A stretch of DNA of 64,000 nucleotides from an uncultured Paracoccaceae bacterium (GCA_947500005.1 CANMQJ010000002.1:186001-250000), one strand, 5' to 3'; shown: positions 1 to 10,026, numbered from the stretch's first letter. Made by a program: numbers and translations. The notes: generated by a model from the letters alone, not told the origin.

Positions 1-30
1 CCCCGGAGTATTTCGGAAGAGATGAAAGGT
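1..30 (+). repeat. Dispersed extragenic repeat, copy 1
   Basis: The first 30 bases contain GGAGTATTTCGGAAGAG followed by ATGAAAGG. Similar blocks occur near 19189, 19327 (inverted), 20674 (inverted) and 23705, always outside genes. It lies just beyond the 3' end of folC. I recall short elements of this type being common in roseobacter intergenic regions; no function is known to me. Confidence 0.6.
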
Positions 31-46
31 CGGCGCGGCGCCCCGA

Positions 47-1330
47 TCAGCCGTTTTCCCGCAGGATATGGCCTGCGAGGTAGAGTGAGCCGCAGATCAG
101 AACACGCGCCTGCGGATCCCGGGCGAGGATCGCGTCAAGCGCGTCGCGGGTCGATTCCGCCGTGGCAGAATCCAGCCCGACCGATTTCGCGGCAGTGGCC
201 GTCTCCTCGGCGCTCAGCGTGGCGGATTCGCCGGGGATGGAAATGGCGGTGAGGCTTGCAGCCTGGTTTGCAAGCGGGCGCAGGTAGCCTGTGACGTCCT
301 TGGTGTTCAGCATCCCGCAGATCAGGTGCGTCGGACGCGGCGGGAGTTCCGCGAGAACGCGGGCCAGCATCTCTCCGGCGGCGGCATTATGGCCGCCATC
401 GAGCCACAGTTCGGCCTCGCCGGCGGCTGCCACGAGAGGTCCCGAGCGCAGCCGTTGCATCCGGGCGGGCCATTCGGCACGGGTCACGGCGGCCTCGCAG
501 GCGGCCTCACCCAGACCGAGATGGCGCAGGGCGGCGAGCGCGATGCCGGCATTCTGGATCTGGTGCGGCCCGCGCAGGTTGGGCATCGGCAGGTCGCACA
601 GGCCGGTTTCGTCCTGGTAGACGAGGCGGCCATGTTCGGTGGTGACATGCCAGTGCTGGCCATGCACCTTGAGCGGCGCGCCGAGGCGGGTGGCCATTTC
701 CTCGATCACCTCGAGCGCGGCGTCTTCTTGCGGGCCCACGATGCAGGGCACACCGCGCTTGATGATCCCGGCCTTTTCGCCGGCGATCTGGGGCAGGGTC
801 TCGCCCAGGAATTGCTGGTGATCGATTGAAACGGGTGTGATGACCGTCAGCGCAGGACGGTCCACGACATTGGTGGCGTCGAGTCGTCCGCCCAGACCGA
901 CCTCGAGCAGGGTATGATCCGCCGGGGTGCGGGCGAAGGCGAGAAGCGCGGCGCAGGTCGTGATCTCGAAATAGGTGATGCTTTCGCCGCCATTGGCCGC
1001 ATAGCACTCGTCGAGGATCGCCGTCAGGTCAGGCTCCGAGATCAACGAACCGGCGACCCGGATCCGTTCGTGGAACCGCGCCAGATGCGGCGAGGTATAG
1101 GCGTGGGCGCTGAGCCCCGCCCCTTCGAGCCCGGCGCGGATCATGGCGAGGGTGGACCCCTTGCCGTTCGTCCCGGCGATATGGATCACCGGCGGAAGCG
1201 ATTTCTGCGGGTCGCCCAGCGCGGAAAGGAGGCGCCAGACGCGGTCGAGCGTGAGGTCGATGATCTTGGGATGCAATGCCATCATGCGCGCGAGGATGGC
1301 GTCGGACCCCGAAAGAGTGTCCTGGTTCAT
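47..1330 (-). CDS. folC: Bifunctional folylpolyglutamate synthase / dihydrofolate synthase
   Basis: This 427-residue Mur-ligase-family enzyme adds glutamate to dihydropteroate and extends the polyglutamate tail of folates in the cytoplasm. The ATP-binding P-loop GTNGKGST is at residues 53-60. It is followed by SPHLARFHERIRV and the family motif LEVGLGGRLDATN near residue 142. The C-terminal ligase domain contains DGGHNAAAGE. Length is normal for FolC. It is the last gene of a minus-strand run (accD, ydhR-like, folC), and an accD-folC order is common in proteobacteria. The only start considered is the ATG at 1330. The stop lies 16 bases from a dispersed repeat at the window edge. Confidence 0.96.
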   Translation of the reverse strand: MNQDTLSGSDAILARMMALHPKIIDLTLDRVWRLLSALGDPQKSLPPVIHIAGTNGKGSTLAMIRAGLEGAGLSAHAYTSPHLARFHERIRVAGSLISEPDLTAILDECYAANGGESITYFEITTCAALLAFARTPADHTLLEVGLGGRLDATNVVDRPALTVITPVSIDHQQFLGETLPQIAGEKAGIIKRGVPCIVGPQEDAALEVIEEMATRLGAPLKVHGQHWHVTTEHGRLVYQDETGLCDLPMPNLRGPHQIQNAGIALAALRHLGLGEAACEAAVTRAEWPARMQRLRSGPLVAAAGEAELWLDGGHNAAAGEMLARVLAELPPRPTHLICGMLNTKDVTGYLRPLANQAASLTAISIPGESATLSAEETATAAKSVGLDSATAESTRDALDAILARDPQARVLICGSLYLAGHILRENG

Positions 1331-1354
1331 GGTCGGTCCGCGAAGGGCGCCTGG

Positions 1355-1660
1355 TCAGAGAGGGGCGCGGGTGATTTCGGAAAGCGCCTCGTTCACGTCG
1401 AAGATCAGCGCATTGATGCCGGTGATGCCGAAGGCGGCCAGCCGTTCGGAATGCTTGTCGCGATAGGCTTCGGCCGCGGCGCGGGTGGTAAAGACATAGA
1501 CACCGCCCGCGCGGCCCTCGTCGCGGTTCTCGGTCCAGACTTTCCAGACCAGACCGTCCTCGGTGGCGATGTCCCGCGCAAGATCGCCCATCGCGGCGGT
1601 CATCTCGTCTCCCCAGGGGCCGGAATAGGGGAAATCGAACTGTATCAGGGTATGGGCCAT
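1355..1660 (-). CDS. ydhR: YdhR-family putative monooxygenase
   Basis: This 101-residue small cytoplasmic protein resembles E. coli YdhR over its whole length: a FDFPYSGPWGDEM start, a central LVWKVWTENRDEGRAGGVYVF block and a C-terminal FDVNEALSEI. The fold is a ferredoxin-like dimer related to antibiotic-biosynthesis monooxygenases. The substrate is unknown, and YdhR itself is only tentatively assigned to aromatic oxidation. It sits 24 bases from folC and 47 from accD on the same strand, so it is probably co-transcribed with them. The link to folate or fatty acid synthesis is positional only. Confidence 0.85.
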   Translation of the reverse strand: MAHTLIQFDFPYSGPWGDEMTAAMGDLARDIATEDGLVWKVWTENRDEGRAGGVYVFTTRAAAEAYRDKHSERLAAFGITGINALIFDVNEALSEITRAPL

Positions 1661-1707
1661 CTCACTCTCCCGTTGGCGGCCGGTCTGGGCCGGTGAATGC
1701 CGTGTGT

Positions 1708-2664
1708 TCAGTCCGCCTTTTTCGCTGCACCCTCCTCCGAGGGTGCAGGTGGCGGGGATTCGGCGGGCTTGCTGTCGGTCACGCCCGGCGCCGGCAGATC
1801 GCCCATGATCGGCGGGGGCATGTTCAGCAGCATGCGGGTAATCGTGATCAACTCCTCGCGCAGGTCAAGACGCGATGTGACCCGGTCGAGCATCCCGTGA
1901 TCGAGCAGGTATTCCGCGCGCTGGAACCCTTCGGGCAGTTTCTCGCGGATGGTCTGTTCGATCACGCGCGGACCGGCGAAGCAGATCAGTGCGTTGGGCT
2001 CGGCGATCTGCACGTCTCCCAGCATCGCGTAGGAGGCCGTCACGCCGCCCGTGGTGGGGTGGGTCAGCACGACGATATAGGGCAGCTTAGCCTCCTTCAG
2101 CATCTCGACGGCCACCGTGGTACGCGGCATCTGCATGAGGCTGAGAATGCCTTCCTGCATCCGTGCGCCGCCGGCGGCGGAGAACAGGATCAGCGGGCGC
2201 TTGAGTTTCACCGCTTCCCCGGCGGCGGCGATGATGGCATTGCCGACATACATGCCCATCGATCCCCCCATGAAGGAGAAATCCTGCGCCGCTGCGACGA
2301 CCGGGGTTCGGCCGATCTCGCCGCAGGCGACCAGCATCGCCTCTTTTTCGCCGGTCTGTTTCTGCGCGGCCTTCATCCGGTCGGGATAGCGTTTCTGATC
2401 GCGGAAATGCAGCGGGTCGACCGTGGGCATGGGCACCTCGACCTCGGTGAAGATGCCGCCGTCGAACAGTCCGGTGAACCGGTCGCGCGGGGTGATCGGC
2501 ATGTGGTGGCCGCAATTGGTGCAGACGTTCAGGTTGTCCTTGAGCTCGCGGTGGAACAGCATCGTCCCGCATTCGTCGCATTTCTGCCAGAGATTCTCGG
2601 GCATCTCCCGGCGCGAGAAGATCGAGTTGATCCGCGGCCGGACGTAATTGGTGATCCAGTTCAT
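1708..2664 (-). CDS. accD: Acetyl-CoA carboxylase carboxyltransferase subunit beta
   Basis: The 318-residue AccD subunit works with AccA to transfer carboxyl from biotin-BCCP to acetyl-CoA, the first step of fatty acid synthesis. The N-terminal zinc ribbon is visible as Cys29/Cys32 and Cys48/Cys51 (CDEC and CTNC). The crotonase-like core follows, with [12 protein letters not shown] and [16 protein letters not shown] forming the CoA site. The last 30 residues are a Pro/Ala/Glu-rich low-complexity tail that varies between species. No accA is in the window, as is usual, since accA and accD are often unlinked. The gene is probably translated with ydhR and folC downstream. Confidence 0.97.
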   Translation of the reverse strand: MNWITNYVRPRINSIFSRREMPENLWQKCDECGTMLFHRELKDNLNVCTNCGHHMPITPRDRFTGLFDGGIFTEVEVPMPTVDPLHFRDQKRYPDRMKAAQKQTGEKEAMLVACGEIGRTPVVAAAQDFSFMGGSMGMYVGNAIIAAAGEAVKLKRPLILFSAAGGARMQEGILSLMQMPRTTVAVEMLKEAKLPYIVVLTHPTTGGVTASYAMLGDVQIAEPNALICFAGPRVIEQTIREKLPEGFQRAEYLLDHGMLDRVTSRLDLREELITITRMLLNMPPPIMGDLPAPGVTDSKPAESPPPAPSEEGAAKKAD

Positions 2665-2725
2665 TGGGCGAGACCTCTGACGCAGCGACTGGCGCCCAGA
2701 TAAGCCCCTGGGGCGGGAAATGCAA

Positions 2726-3628
2726 TCAGCGCCGGAGCACCAGCCGCGCGGTAAGCCAGGCCACGACCATCAGCGCCAGGTCGACCGCAAGCCAGGCCTG
2801 CAACAGGCCCGCGTCGGACATGTCGTAAGGCGCGGTGAAGAGCGCGAGGCCGTCCAGGCTGTCAGGAAGGGCCACGACCAGCAGGGCGATGGCGTTATTG
2901 AAGAAATGCAACGCGATTGCCGGACCCAGGGTACCGCTTCGCGCCGTCAGGTCTGCCGAGAGGATCCCGAACAGTCCGGCCCAGGCCGTGATCATCAATG
3001 CGGTACTGCCCGGCAGATTCCCCGAGTAATGACCTAGGGCAAAAAGGGCCGAGGGCAGTCCGATCCAGATCACCGGGCTGCGGAACCGGGCGGCGAGGCT
3101 TTGTTGCAGGAAACCGCGGAACAGGATCTCTTCGGCGCTTGTCTGGATCAGGATTGCCGCCAGCGAAAGCGGCAGCAAGGCGAGCCAGCGTCCCGGCGAC
3201 AGGTTCGGCGTAAGCGGCGCCCCCATGTCATAGGGCGGCAGCATCAGGACCAGCGCCCCAAGGGCGATCAGCGCGAGCGAAACGCGCCGGAACTGACGCC
3301 AGACCAGCGCCGGTGGCCCGAGAATGGCCATCAGCCCGCGCTTTTGCAGCAACCGCGCGGCCATTACCGTGCCAATGGTCACGAAGGCGAAATTGCCGAG
3401 CAGGAGCAGCAGCGCGCCCGGGCTTGATCCCGTCATGAGTTCTGCGGGAAGACTGCCGTCGCCCAGCCGGGTGAAGGCCATCAGAACGCTGGCATTCAGG
3501 GTGAAGACGATCCCCCCGACCAGCAACACCCCAAGCACCAGCCGCCACAGCTCGGCCCTGGGCCGGACCGGCGCGACGAGGTCTTCATGCGGGGCATAGG
3601 CGTTTTCACGCATCCGCGCCGCCTTCAT
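2726..3628 (-). CDS. CPBP-family intramembrane glutamic endopeptidase
   Basis: This is a 300-residue polytopic membrane protein with about seven or eight hydrophobic segments. The three motifs of the CPBP/Abi family are all present: EExxxR at residues 166-171 (SAEEILFRG), FxxxH at 196-200 (FALGH) and HxxxN near residue 241 (LHFFNN). It should therefore be an active intramembrane protease related to Rce1, though most bacterial members have no known substrate. The start at 3628 overlaps the end of the upstream ABC-like gene by 23 bases; an alternative ATG at 3613 would overlap by 8. Either way the two genes are translationally coupled, which suggests a shared role. Confidence 0.88.
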   Translation of the reverse strand: MKAARMRENAYAPHEDLVAPVRPRAELWRLVLGVLLVGGIVFTLNASVLMAFTRLGDGSLPAELMTGSSPGALLLLLGNFAFVTIGTVMAARLLQKRGLMAILGPPALVWRQFRRVSLALIALGALVLMLPPYDMGAPLTPNLSPGRWLALLPLSLAAILIQTSAEEILFRGFLQQSLAARFRSPVIWIGLPSALFALGHYSGNLPGSTALMITAWAGLFGILSADLTARSGTLGPAIALHFFNNAIALLVVALPDSLDGLALFTAPYDMSDAGLLQAWLAVDLALMVVAWLTARLVLRR

Positions 3629-6600
3629 ACTGGCGATGCATCATTTCGGGCGGCAGGTCGGGCGCCTCGCCCCCGGCCAGATCCGCCAGGCTGACCTTGG
3701 TTCCGCGCAGCGCCCCCGCCGCCGAGACAAGATGGCGCGCCACCGCCTCGAGCAGGCGGGACGCGACATGGGGGTCGCTGTCGATCACCGCGCGGAACTC
3801 CTCGGCTCCGATGCGCAGAAAACGGCTCTTCTCCACGGCGATCAGGTCCATCTGACGGGGGGTGCGGGTGATGATCGACAGATCTCCTATCAGTCGGCCG
3901 GGTGTTATGTGCGTGACAGGTCTGCGGTTCTCCCGATCCTCGGCCCAGCGCAGCAGCGCGTGACCCTCGAGACAGAGATAGGCCGCGTCAGCCGGCTGTC
4001 CCTGCGAAAAGATGACCTGGCCCGCCGCGACATCGTACCATTGGGCCGAGAAGGCAAGAAGCCGCTGGTTGCGCGCATCGAGGCCCGAAAACAGGTCGGT
4101 CTCGGCGATGATGCGCTGCTTGCGCGCCAGATCCGCCGCGGCGCCCGGCTCGGCCAGTTCCTGCGGGCTGCGCTGAACCCCGTCGATGCGCCCGTCGCGG
4201 ATTTCGACATAAAGATCGTAGTTCTCGGGATGTTCGAACCGATCCTCCATGAAGATCATGATAGAGTGGGGCAGCAACTCGCGCAGTTTCTGGCGGGTGC
4301 GCAGCCGGCTTTGCGAATCGTGGCTGGCCAGCGCGCGGTCCAGAACAAGGATGTCCGGCCGCTTGATCCCCGCGCGCGAAAACGCCGCGCGCTCCTGGAA
4401 AACGGTGGGCAGGTTGGTTCCACCAAGCCCCGAAGGCAGGTCGTAGATGATCGACGCGATACGGCGGCGCAGTCCGGCCTCGATCAGAACCTCGGCCACA
4501 ACGTCCTCGATCGCCTCGGACTTCGCGCCCGCCATCATCGACACCCGTCCGAAAAGCGCATTCTCGATGACGGTCAGCCGTGGCATGTAACGCTCGGGAG
4601 AGACGGCCTCGAACGTGCCCGACATCGACTCGCGCAGGGCGGCCGCCTGGGTGCGACGTATGGCGAGGATCTTGTCCTTGTATTCCTCGGGGAAGCCGCT
4701 GCCGATCTGTTCGGCGGTCAGAAGGAAAGGCACCGTCAGCAGGAGCGCGCATTCCTCGTCGGTAAGTGCGGCCTCGCCCTTGGCGGCGCGGCGGTCGGCG
4801 ATGTCGAGAAGACGGTGGTACATCTCCTCCTCCATCCCCAGCCGGAGGAAAAGCGGGTGATCCGTGTCCTCGCGGCCGAAGGTCTGGCGCAGCGTCTGGA
4901 TCACGCCCAGCGCCATGGTGACGCCCTCCTCGGCCAGGTCCTGTTCGCGCAGCATTTCGAGGAACCGCGTGTCCTGCGCCAACGAGTCGGGCGAGACTTC
5001 CTGGCTGGGGGCGGCATAAAGGAGGTTGCCCCCCAGCGGAACCGCCGGGTTGAAACTGTCGGGGTCGAAGCGAAAGACCGCATCGTCAAGCCCGGCCGCG
5101 CGGATACGTTCGGCCACCTTCGGCCGCAGCGCGACGATCTCGCGCGCAAGGCGCGGATGCAGCAAGGGGTCGAAGCGTGACCGAAGGGTGCGGCGGAACA
5201 TGAACTCGTCAATGCCCATCGCCTCGACCAGCCGGAACCACCAGTCGCGGATCTGTTCGCCATCGCTCAACCCTGCCAGCCCCGGATCGATCCAGTCGGC
5301 ATCGAGCGAGTCGGCACTGTTTCCGGCGCGGATCGCTTCCTGAACGCGGTCGCTCGGCTGCGCCGGTGCAAGTGGGTCGGGCTGCGGATGCGTGCGCAGC
5401 GGCATCAACAGATTGTCGCCCAGCGTCCCGTCGAAGAGATAGGGCCGCGAATGCGCATAGCCGATCCGCGCGGCGATCACCGACTGATGCAGCGTGTTCA
5501 GGTCGTGGCCCGACAGGATGACCTTCCCGCGCGCGGGCAGCACCTCACGCGTAAGCAGTTCGGCCAGCGCCGTGCGTTCGGCCCCGCGGTTCGACTGGAT
5601 CGCCACGCGCGCTCCGGGTGGGATCGACAGCGAGATATCCTCGAGCACGGTATTGCCCTCGTGATCGCGCACCGTCACGTTCCTGAGTTCGATGGACCCG
5701 TTGAGGCGCGGGATGTCGGCCGGTTCGCCTTCGAACAGTTCCTCGGGGATCATGTTGCGCGGCGCGAAGCGCTCCGTCACGATCTGCCAGCGCAGCGACA
5801 TGTCCTGTATCTGGTTGTAATAATCCAGAAGCTCCTTCCAGGGGCTCGACAGGTCCTTGTAGGCGGCAAGGGCCGCCACCAGCGCGCCGACCGTGACCTG
5901 CCCCTGGATCACGAGGTAGCCCCCCACCGAATAGAACAGGAAGGGCGTCATCTGCGTGATCAGGTTGTTCAGGAACTTCATGAAGAATTTCTTCTGGTAG
6001 ATCCTGAACCGGATATCGAACAGTCGCCCCAAACGGTCGGTGAACAGCGCCTGCCGGTAACGCCAACCGCCATTGGCGCGCAGGTCGCTGATGCCTGCAG
6101 CACTCTCGCCGATCTCGGAACTCAGATGCCGCACCTCGACGATGCGGACCTTGTTGAGCTGGTTGATCTGCCGTTGCAGCATCGGGATCAGCCAGGCCTG
6201 CAACGGGATCAGCGCGATCGAGGCCAGCCCGAACCAGACGCTTTGCATGAACAGGAAGAACACGATGGTCAGCATCTGCCCGGCCTGGAATACCGGCTGT
6301 GCGATGGCGTCGCCCATCAGCCCGCCCATCGGTTCGGCCTCGGAGGTGATCATCGACACCAGCTCACCCTGGCTGGTCGAGGCGAAATAGGGCTTGGGAA
6401 AGCGCATCATGCGCGTGATCAGCGTGTAGCGCAGCCGCCGCAGCATCCGTTCCGACAGCACGCCCTTCATCGTGTTGATCCTCATCTTCATCAAGCCGCC
6501 GATCAGGACGGTGGCCAGAAAGGCGATGCAGAGCAGGATCAGGTATTCCACCTGTGTCAGCGTCACGCCCCAGACGGTCACTGTCGTGTTCGTGGCACCG

Positions 6601-6737
6601 ATGGCATCGTTGATGATGCGCTTGGGCAGTTCCAGCGAGGCGTAGAGAAACGGGAACGAAACGAGCGTCATCAGGAGCAGCAGGAATTGCTGCTTCTTCG
6701 AATATTTCCAGATGAAGGAAAATAGCGAGGCTTCCAT
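3606..6737 (-). CDS. ABC-exporter-like protein with degenerate nucleotide-binding domain and C-terminal cNMP-binding domain
   Basis: This is a 1043-residue protein. Residues 15-300 look like a type-1 ABC exporter membrane domain (ABC_membrane). Residues 347-445 resemble the first half of a nucleotide-binding domain. About 290 further residues with no motif I recognise follow, then the second NBD half near 740-860. From about 868 to 990 there is a cyclic-nucleotide-binding (CAP_ED) domain with FSQGQPADAAYLCLEG and GDLSIITRTPRQMDL. The catalytic motifs are lost: SNRGAERT replaces the Walker A, AHSR stands at the Q-loop, LPTVF at the signature, LVLDRA at Walker B (Arg for Glu), and there is no switch His. 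It may therefore be a pseudo-ATPase. It is the first gene of a pair with the CPBP protease and diverges from ilvD. Confidence 0.85.
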   Translation of the reverse strand: MEASLFSFIWKYSKKQQFLLLLMTLVSFPFLYASLELPKRIINDAIGATNTTVTVWGVTLTQVEYLILLCIAFLATVLIGGLMKMRINTMKGVLSERMLRRLRYTLITRMMRFPKPYFASTSQGELVSMITSEAEPMGGLMGDAIAQPVFQAGQMLTIVFFLFMQSVWFGLASIALIPLQAWLIPMLQRQINQLNKVRIVEVRHLSSEIGESAAGISDLRANGGWRYRQALFTDRLGRLFDIRFRIYQKKFFMKFLNNLITQMTPFLFYSVGGYLVIQGQVTVGALVAALAAYKDLSSPWKELLDYYNQIQDMSLRWQIVTERFAPRNMIPEELFEGEPADIPRLNGSIELRNVTVRDHEGNTVLEDISLSIPPGARVAIQSNRGAERTALAELLTREVLPARGKVILSGHDLNTLHQSVIAARIGYAHSRPYLFDGTLGDNLLMPLRTHPQPDPLAPAQPSDRVQEAIRAGNSADSLDADWIDPGLAGLSDGEQIRDWWFRLVEAMGIDEFMFRRTLRSRFDPLLHPRLAREIVALRPKVAERIRAAGLDDAVFRFDPDSFNPAVPLGGNLLYAAPSQEVSPDSLAQDTRFLEMLREQDLAEEGVTMALGVIQTLRQTFGREDTDHPLFLRLGMEEEMYHRLLDIADRRAAKGEAALTDEECALLLTVPFLLTAEQIGSGFPEEYKDKILAIRRTQAAALRESMSGTFEAVSPERYMPRLTVIENALFGRVSMMAGAKSEAIEDVVAEVLIEAGLRRRIASIIYDLPSGLGGTNLPTVFQERAAFSRAGIKRPDILVLDRALASHDSQSRLRTRQKLRELLPHSIMIFMEDRFEHPENYDLYVEIRDGRIDGVQRSPQELAEPGAAADLARKQRIIAETDLFSGLDARNQRLLAFSAQWYDVAAGQVIFSQGQPADAAYLCLEGHALLRWAEDRENRRPVTHITPGRLIGDLSIITRTPRQMDLIAVEKSRFLRIGAEEFRAVIDSDPHVASRLLEAVARHLVSAAGALRGTKVSLADLAGGEAPDLPPEMMHRQYEGGADA

Positions 6738-6955
6738 GCCCTGCCCCTGTTCCGTGCCCCGCGTCCCGTCCGCAGGTCAAGGACGGTAAGCATTGGCGAT
6801 AAGCGATACAAGCCGTGGGTTCTCGTTTATGTCCCGTGACATGGCAGAAAGGACGCGGCAAAGGGTCGTGCAGCCATTCGCGCGGGCCATTGTCTCTTGT
6901 CCCGCTCCCGGCCCAAGGCTATTGCCTGTGGGAGATTTTTTCCGGGAGGCCAGCC

Positions 6956-8719
6956 ATGCTCAAGCGCAAGTTCGACAAGTCCAAACTGCCCAGCCGCCAC
7001 GTAACCGAGGGCCCCGAGCGCGCGCCGCACCGGTCCTATTACTACGCGATGGGCATGACCGAGGAAGAGATCCACCAGCCGCTGGTGGGCGTCGCGACCT
7101 GCTGGAACGAGGCCGCGCCCTGCAACATCGCGCTGAACCGGCAGGCGCAGGCGGTCAAGCTGGGCGTGAAGGCTGGCGAAGGCACCCCGCGCGAGTTCAC
7201 CACCATCACCGTGACCGACGGCATTGCCATGGGACATGAGGGGATGCGCTCCTCGCTGGCCTCGCGCGAGGCGATCGCAGACACGGTCGAACTGACGATG
7301 CGCGGCCATTGCTATGACGCGATCGTGGGCCTTGCGGGCTGCGACAAGTCGCTGCCGGGCATGATGATGGCGATGGTCCGGCTGAACGTGCCGTCCGTGT
7401 TCATCTATGGCGGCTCGATCCTGCCGGGCAAGGCGCCGCAGGTGGACGAGATCCCGGAAGATTTCCGCACCCGCGACCTGACCGTGCAGGACATGTTCGA
7501 GGCCGTCGGCCGCCACCAGAACCACGAGATGTCCGATGCCGCGCTCGACATGCTGGAACGCGTGGCCTGCCCCAGCGCGGGCGCCTGCGGCGGCCAGTTC
7601 ACCGCGAACACCATGGCCTGCGTCTCCGAGGCGATCGGGCTCGCCTTGTTCAACTCCTCGGGCATGCCCGCCCCCTATGAATCCCGCGACCAGTATGGCG
7701 AGGCGTCGGGCCGCGCCGTGATGAACCTGATCGAGAAAAACATTCGCGCCCGCGACATCGTCACCCGCGAAGCGCTGGAAAACGCGGCCCGCGTCGTGGC
7801 CTGCACCGGCGGGTCGACCAATGCGGGCCTCCATCTGCCCGCCATCGCGCATGAGGCGGGGATCGAGTTCTTCCTCGACGATGTCTGCGAGATCTTCCGC
7901 GATACGCCCTATTTCGTCGATCTCAAGCCGGGCGGGCAATATGTCGCCAAGGACCTCTACGAGTCCGGCGGCCTGCCGGTGGTGATGAACGAGCTGCGCA
8001 AGGCAGGCCTCGTCCACGAGGACTGCATGACCGCCACCGGATACTCGGTGGGCGAGGAGCTGGACAAGGTCACCCGCAAGGCCGACGGCCGGGTGATCTA
8101 CCCGGTCGAGACGCCGATCACCAAGACCGGCGGCGTGGTCGGCCTGAAAGGCAACCTGGCCCCGCAAGGTGCCATCGTGAAGGTCGCGGGCATCGCCCCC
8201 GAGCATCAGGTGTTTACCGGCCCGGCCCGCGTCTTCGAATGCGAGGAAGACGCCTTTGCCGCCGTGAAGGCACGGGAATACAAGGAAGGCGAGGTCATCG
8301 TCATCCGCAACGAGGGCCCCGCAGGCGGCCCCGGCATGCGCGAGATGCTGGCCACCACCGCCGCGCTCTCGGGCCAGGGCATGGGCAAGAAGGTAGCACT
8401 CATCACGGATGGCCGCTTCTCGGGCGCGACCCGCGGCTTCTGCGTGGGCCATGTCGGCCCCGAGGCCGCGCATGGCGGCCCCATCGCGCTGATCAGGAAC
8501 GGCGACACGATCACCATTGATGCGATCAAGGGCGAGTTGTCCGTGGACCTTTCGGACGAGGAACTGGCCAAGCGCAAAGAGGCGTGGCCCGGCCCGCGCG
8601 AGACGATCTATGCCTCGGGCGCCTTGTGGAAATACGCGCAGCTTGTGGGTGAAACCTACAAGGGCGCGGTCACGCATCCCGGCGGCAAGGCCGAGAAACA
8701 CAGCTACATGGAGCTGTGA
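6956..8719 (+). CDS. ilvD: Dihydroxy-acid dehydratase
   Basis: The 587-residue IlvD/Edd-family iron-sulfur enzyme dehydrates dihydroxy-isovalerate and its methyl homologue, the third step of branched-chain amino acid synthesis. Landmarks are [42 protein letters not shown] and [15 protein letters not shown]. The start was chosen at 6956 ([12 protein letters not shown]) because GGGAGG lies six bases upstream and homologues begin here. An in-frame upstream ATG at 6815 would add 47 unconserved residues. The gene is monocistronic: a strong terminator follows the stop, and it diverges from the large ABC-like gene across 218 bases. Confidence 0.96.
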   Translation: MLKRKFDKSKLPSRHVTEGPERAPHRSYYYAMGMTEEEIHQPLVGVATCWNEAAPCNIALNRQAQAVKLGVKAGEGTPREFTTITVTDGIAMGHEGMRSSLASREAIADTVELTMRGHCYDAIVGLAGCDKSLPGMMMAMVRLNVPSVFIYGGSILPGKAPQVDEIPEDFRTRDLTVQDMFEAVGRHQNHEMSDAALDMLERVACPSAGACGGQFTANTMACVSEAIGLALFNSSGMPAPYESRDQYGEASGRAVMNLIEKNIRARDIVTREALENAARVVACTGGSTNAGLHLPAIAHEAGIEFFLDDVCEIFRDTPYFVDLKPGGQYVAKDLYESGGLPVVMNELRKAGLVHEDCMTATGYSVGEELDKVTRKADGRVIYPVETPITKTGGVVGLKGNLAPQGAIVKVAGIAPEHQVFTGPARVFECEEDAFAAVKAREYKEGEVIVIRNEGPAGGPGMREMLATTAALSGQGMGKKVALITDGRFSGATRGFCVGHVGPEAAHGGPIALIRNGDTITIDAIKGELSVDLSDEELAKRKEAWPGPRETIYASGALWKYAQLVGETYKGAVTHPGGKAEKHSYMEL

Positions 8720-8730
8720 CCCCGGCCATG

Positions 8731-8756
8731 AAGGCCCGCCCCATGGCGGGCCTTTT
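8731..8756 (+). terminator. Rho-independent terminator after ilvD
   Basis: A 10-bp perfect stem (AAGGCCCGCC with GGCGGGCCTT) around a CCAT loop is followed by TTTTCG. It starts 12 bases past the ilvD stop. Confidence 0.88.
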
Positions 8757-8871
8757 CGCAACAGATTGTTTCGCATCCCGAAAAAATCCGGCAAGCTCCG
8801 TCCGATCTGGGTTATTCGGTTAACGTCCTTTCGCTAAAGAGAGAACGAACCGCCGGAACGAGGCGACGACA

Positions 8872-9633
8872 TTGGGCAAGGTTCTCGACAAGCTGTTTCA
8901 CACGCGCGCCGTGCAACGGTGGCGCCGCGCCGCGTCGCATGCGGCCGATACCGACCTTTCGGCCTTGCGGGTTCAGCGCAACCGCGCGCGCGAATTGCGC
9001 GCCCATCTCGACCATCTGGTCCATGTCGCGGATGGTCGGCTCGCCCTGCCCCGCATCGGTTCGTCCTTCTTTCCCAAGCCGCATGGAACCGATTGGTCCT
9101 GGCGTCCCGAGGTGTGGCGCGGCCCCTTGCCCGTGCCGGGCATCTCCTCGGTCCCGACGAAATCGATGCTGGGCCACGAGGTCACGCTTTTTCACGATTG
9201 CGACTTCTCGGAATTGACGCTTCGCCAGCTGCGCAACTCGCGCGAGGCCGACCTGGCGCCATTCGGCCTGAGGATGGACGTGTTCAAGTTCGACGGATCC
9301 TTCCTGTCGCTCGTGATCGATCTGCCGCCCGATGCCGCGCGCGGTATGACCCGCGGCCACCTGCTGCGGATCGACACGATCATAGAGACCGAGAAACCGC
9401 TTGAGATCTTTGCCCGTCTCAACATCCGTCACGGCCCCAACACCGAACAGATCGTGCGTGAACTGCCCCTGAACGAGGAAGAGGTGAAGGTGGAGTTCGA
9501 CCTTGCCTATTCGCGCCTCAACGAAAAGAGGATCGAGAAGATCTGGCTCGACCTGATCTTCGAGGCGCCCGAGATGAACCAGGTCGTGATCCGCGACCTC
9601 ACTTTCTGCCGCCACCGCCGAGCGGCCCTGTGA
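8872..9633 (+). CDS. Uncharacterised Rhodobacterales-type protein
   Basis: This 253-residue protein has no signal peptide or membrane segment. The N-terminal 45 residues are Arg-rich and helical (VQRNRARELRAHLDHL). The rest looks like a beta-rich domain with WSWRPEVWRGPLP, GHEVTLFHDCDFSELTLRQLRN and ALVIDLPP-like strands. I recognise it only as a type of protein seen in Rhodobacteraceae, of unknown function. The open frame begins with TTG at 8872; an ATG start would be far inside the conserved part, so TTG is likely real. It is followed 13 bases later by another unknown gene, probably in the same transcript. Confidence 0.7.
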   Translation: MGKVLDKLFHTRAVQRWRRAASHAADTDLSALRVQRNRARELRAHLDHLVHVADGRLALPRIGSSFFPKPHGTDWSWRPEVWRGPLPVPGISSVPTKSMLGHEVTLFHDCDFSELTLRQLRNSREADLAPFGLRMDVFKFDGSFLSLVIDLPPDAARGMTRGHLLRIDTIIETEKPLEIFARLNIRHGPNTEQIVRELPLNEEEVKVEFDLAYSRLNEKRIEKIWLDLIFEAPEMNQVVIRDLTFCRHRRAAL

Positions 9634-9646
9634 CGGAGGCCCAAGC

Positions 9647-10024
9647 ATGAGCGACCTGACCCTAACCAAGATCCGGCTGCGCCACGGCGTGTGGGAAGGC
9701 CGGATCACCGGCGCACCCGCGACCGGCAAGCGGCCCGAGGTCAATGTGACCTGGCTCGACCAGCCGGTCGAGCAGGTCGAGCTGAGCGAAGGCGCCGATC
9801 CCAGCTACTGGGACTTGAAGATTACCGTGCCGATCGACGCGATTTCCGACGGGGTGCAGAGCTTCCTGATCGTCGATGCCGAGACGGATACCAAGCTGGG
9901 CGATTTCACCCTGATCGCGGGCGAACCGGTTTCGGACGACCTGCTTGCCGAGGTGCAGCTGTTGCGGGCCGAGCTTGACATGCTCAAGCGCGCGTTCAGA
10001 AGGCATTGCCTGGAAACGATGTGA
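9647..10024 (+). CDS. Uncharacterised small protein with C-terminal coiled coil
   Basis: The protein has 125 residues. Residues 1-90 look like a compact beta-sandwich (IRLRHGVWEGRITG, VQSFLIVDAETDTKLGDFTLIAGEP). Residues 92-120 form a heptad-like helix (LLAEVQLLRAELDMLKRAF) that could oligomerise. The start ATG at 9647 follows GGAGGC with good spacing. It sits 13 bases downstream of the preceding unknown gene, and a hairpin follows the stop. I do not recognise the family; the pairing suggests the two act together. Confidence 0.7.
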   Translation: MSDLTLTKIRLRHGVWEGRITGAPATGKRPEVNVTWLDQPVEQVELSEGADPSYWDLKITVPIDAISDGVQSFLIVDAETDTKLGDFTLIAGEPVSDDLLAEVQLLRAELDMLKRAFRRHCLETM

Positions 10025-10026
10025 GC

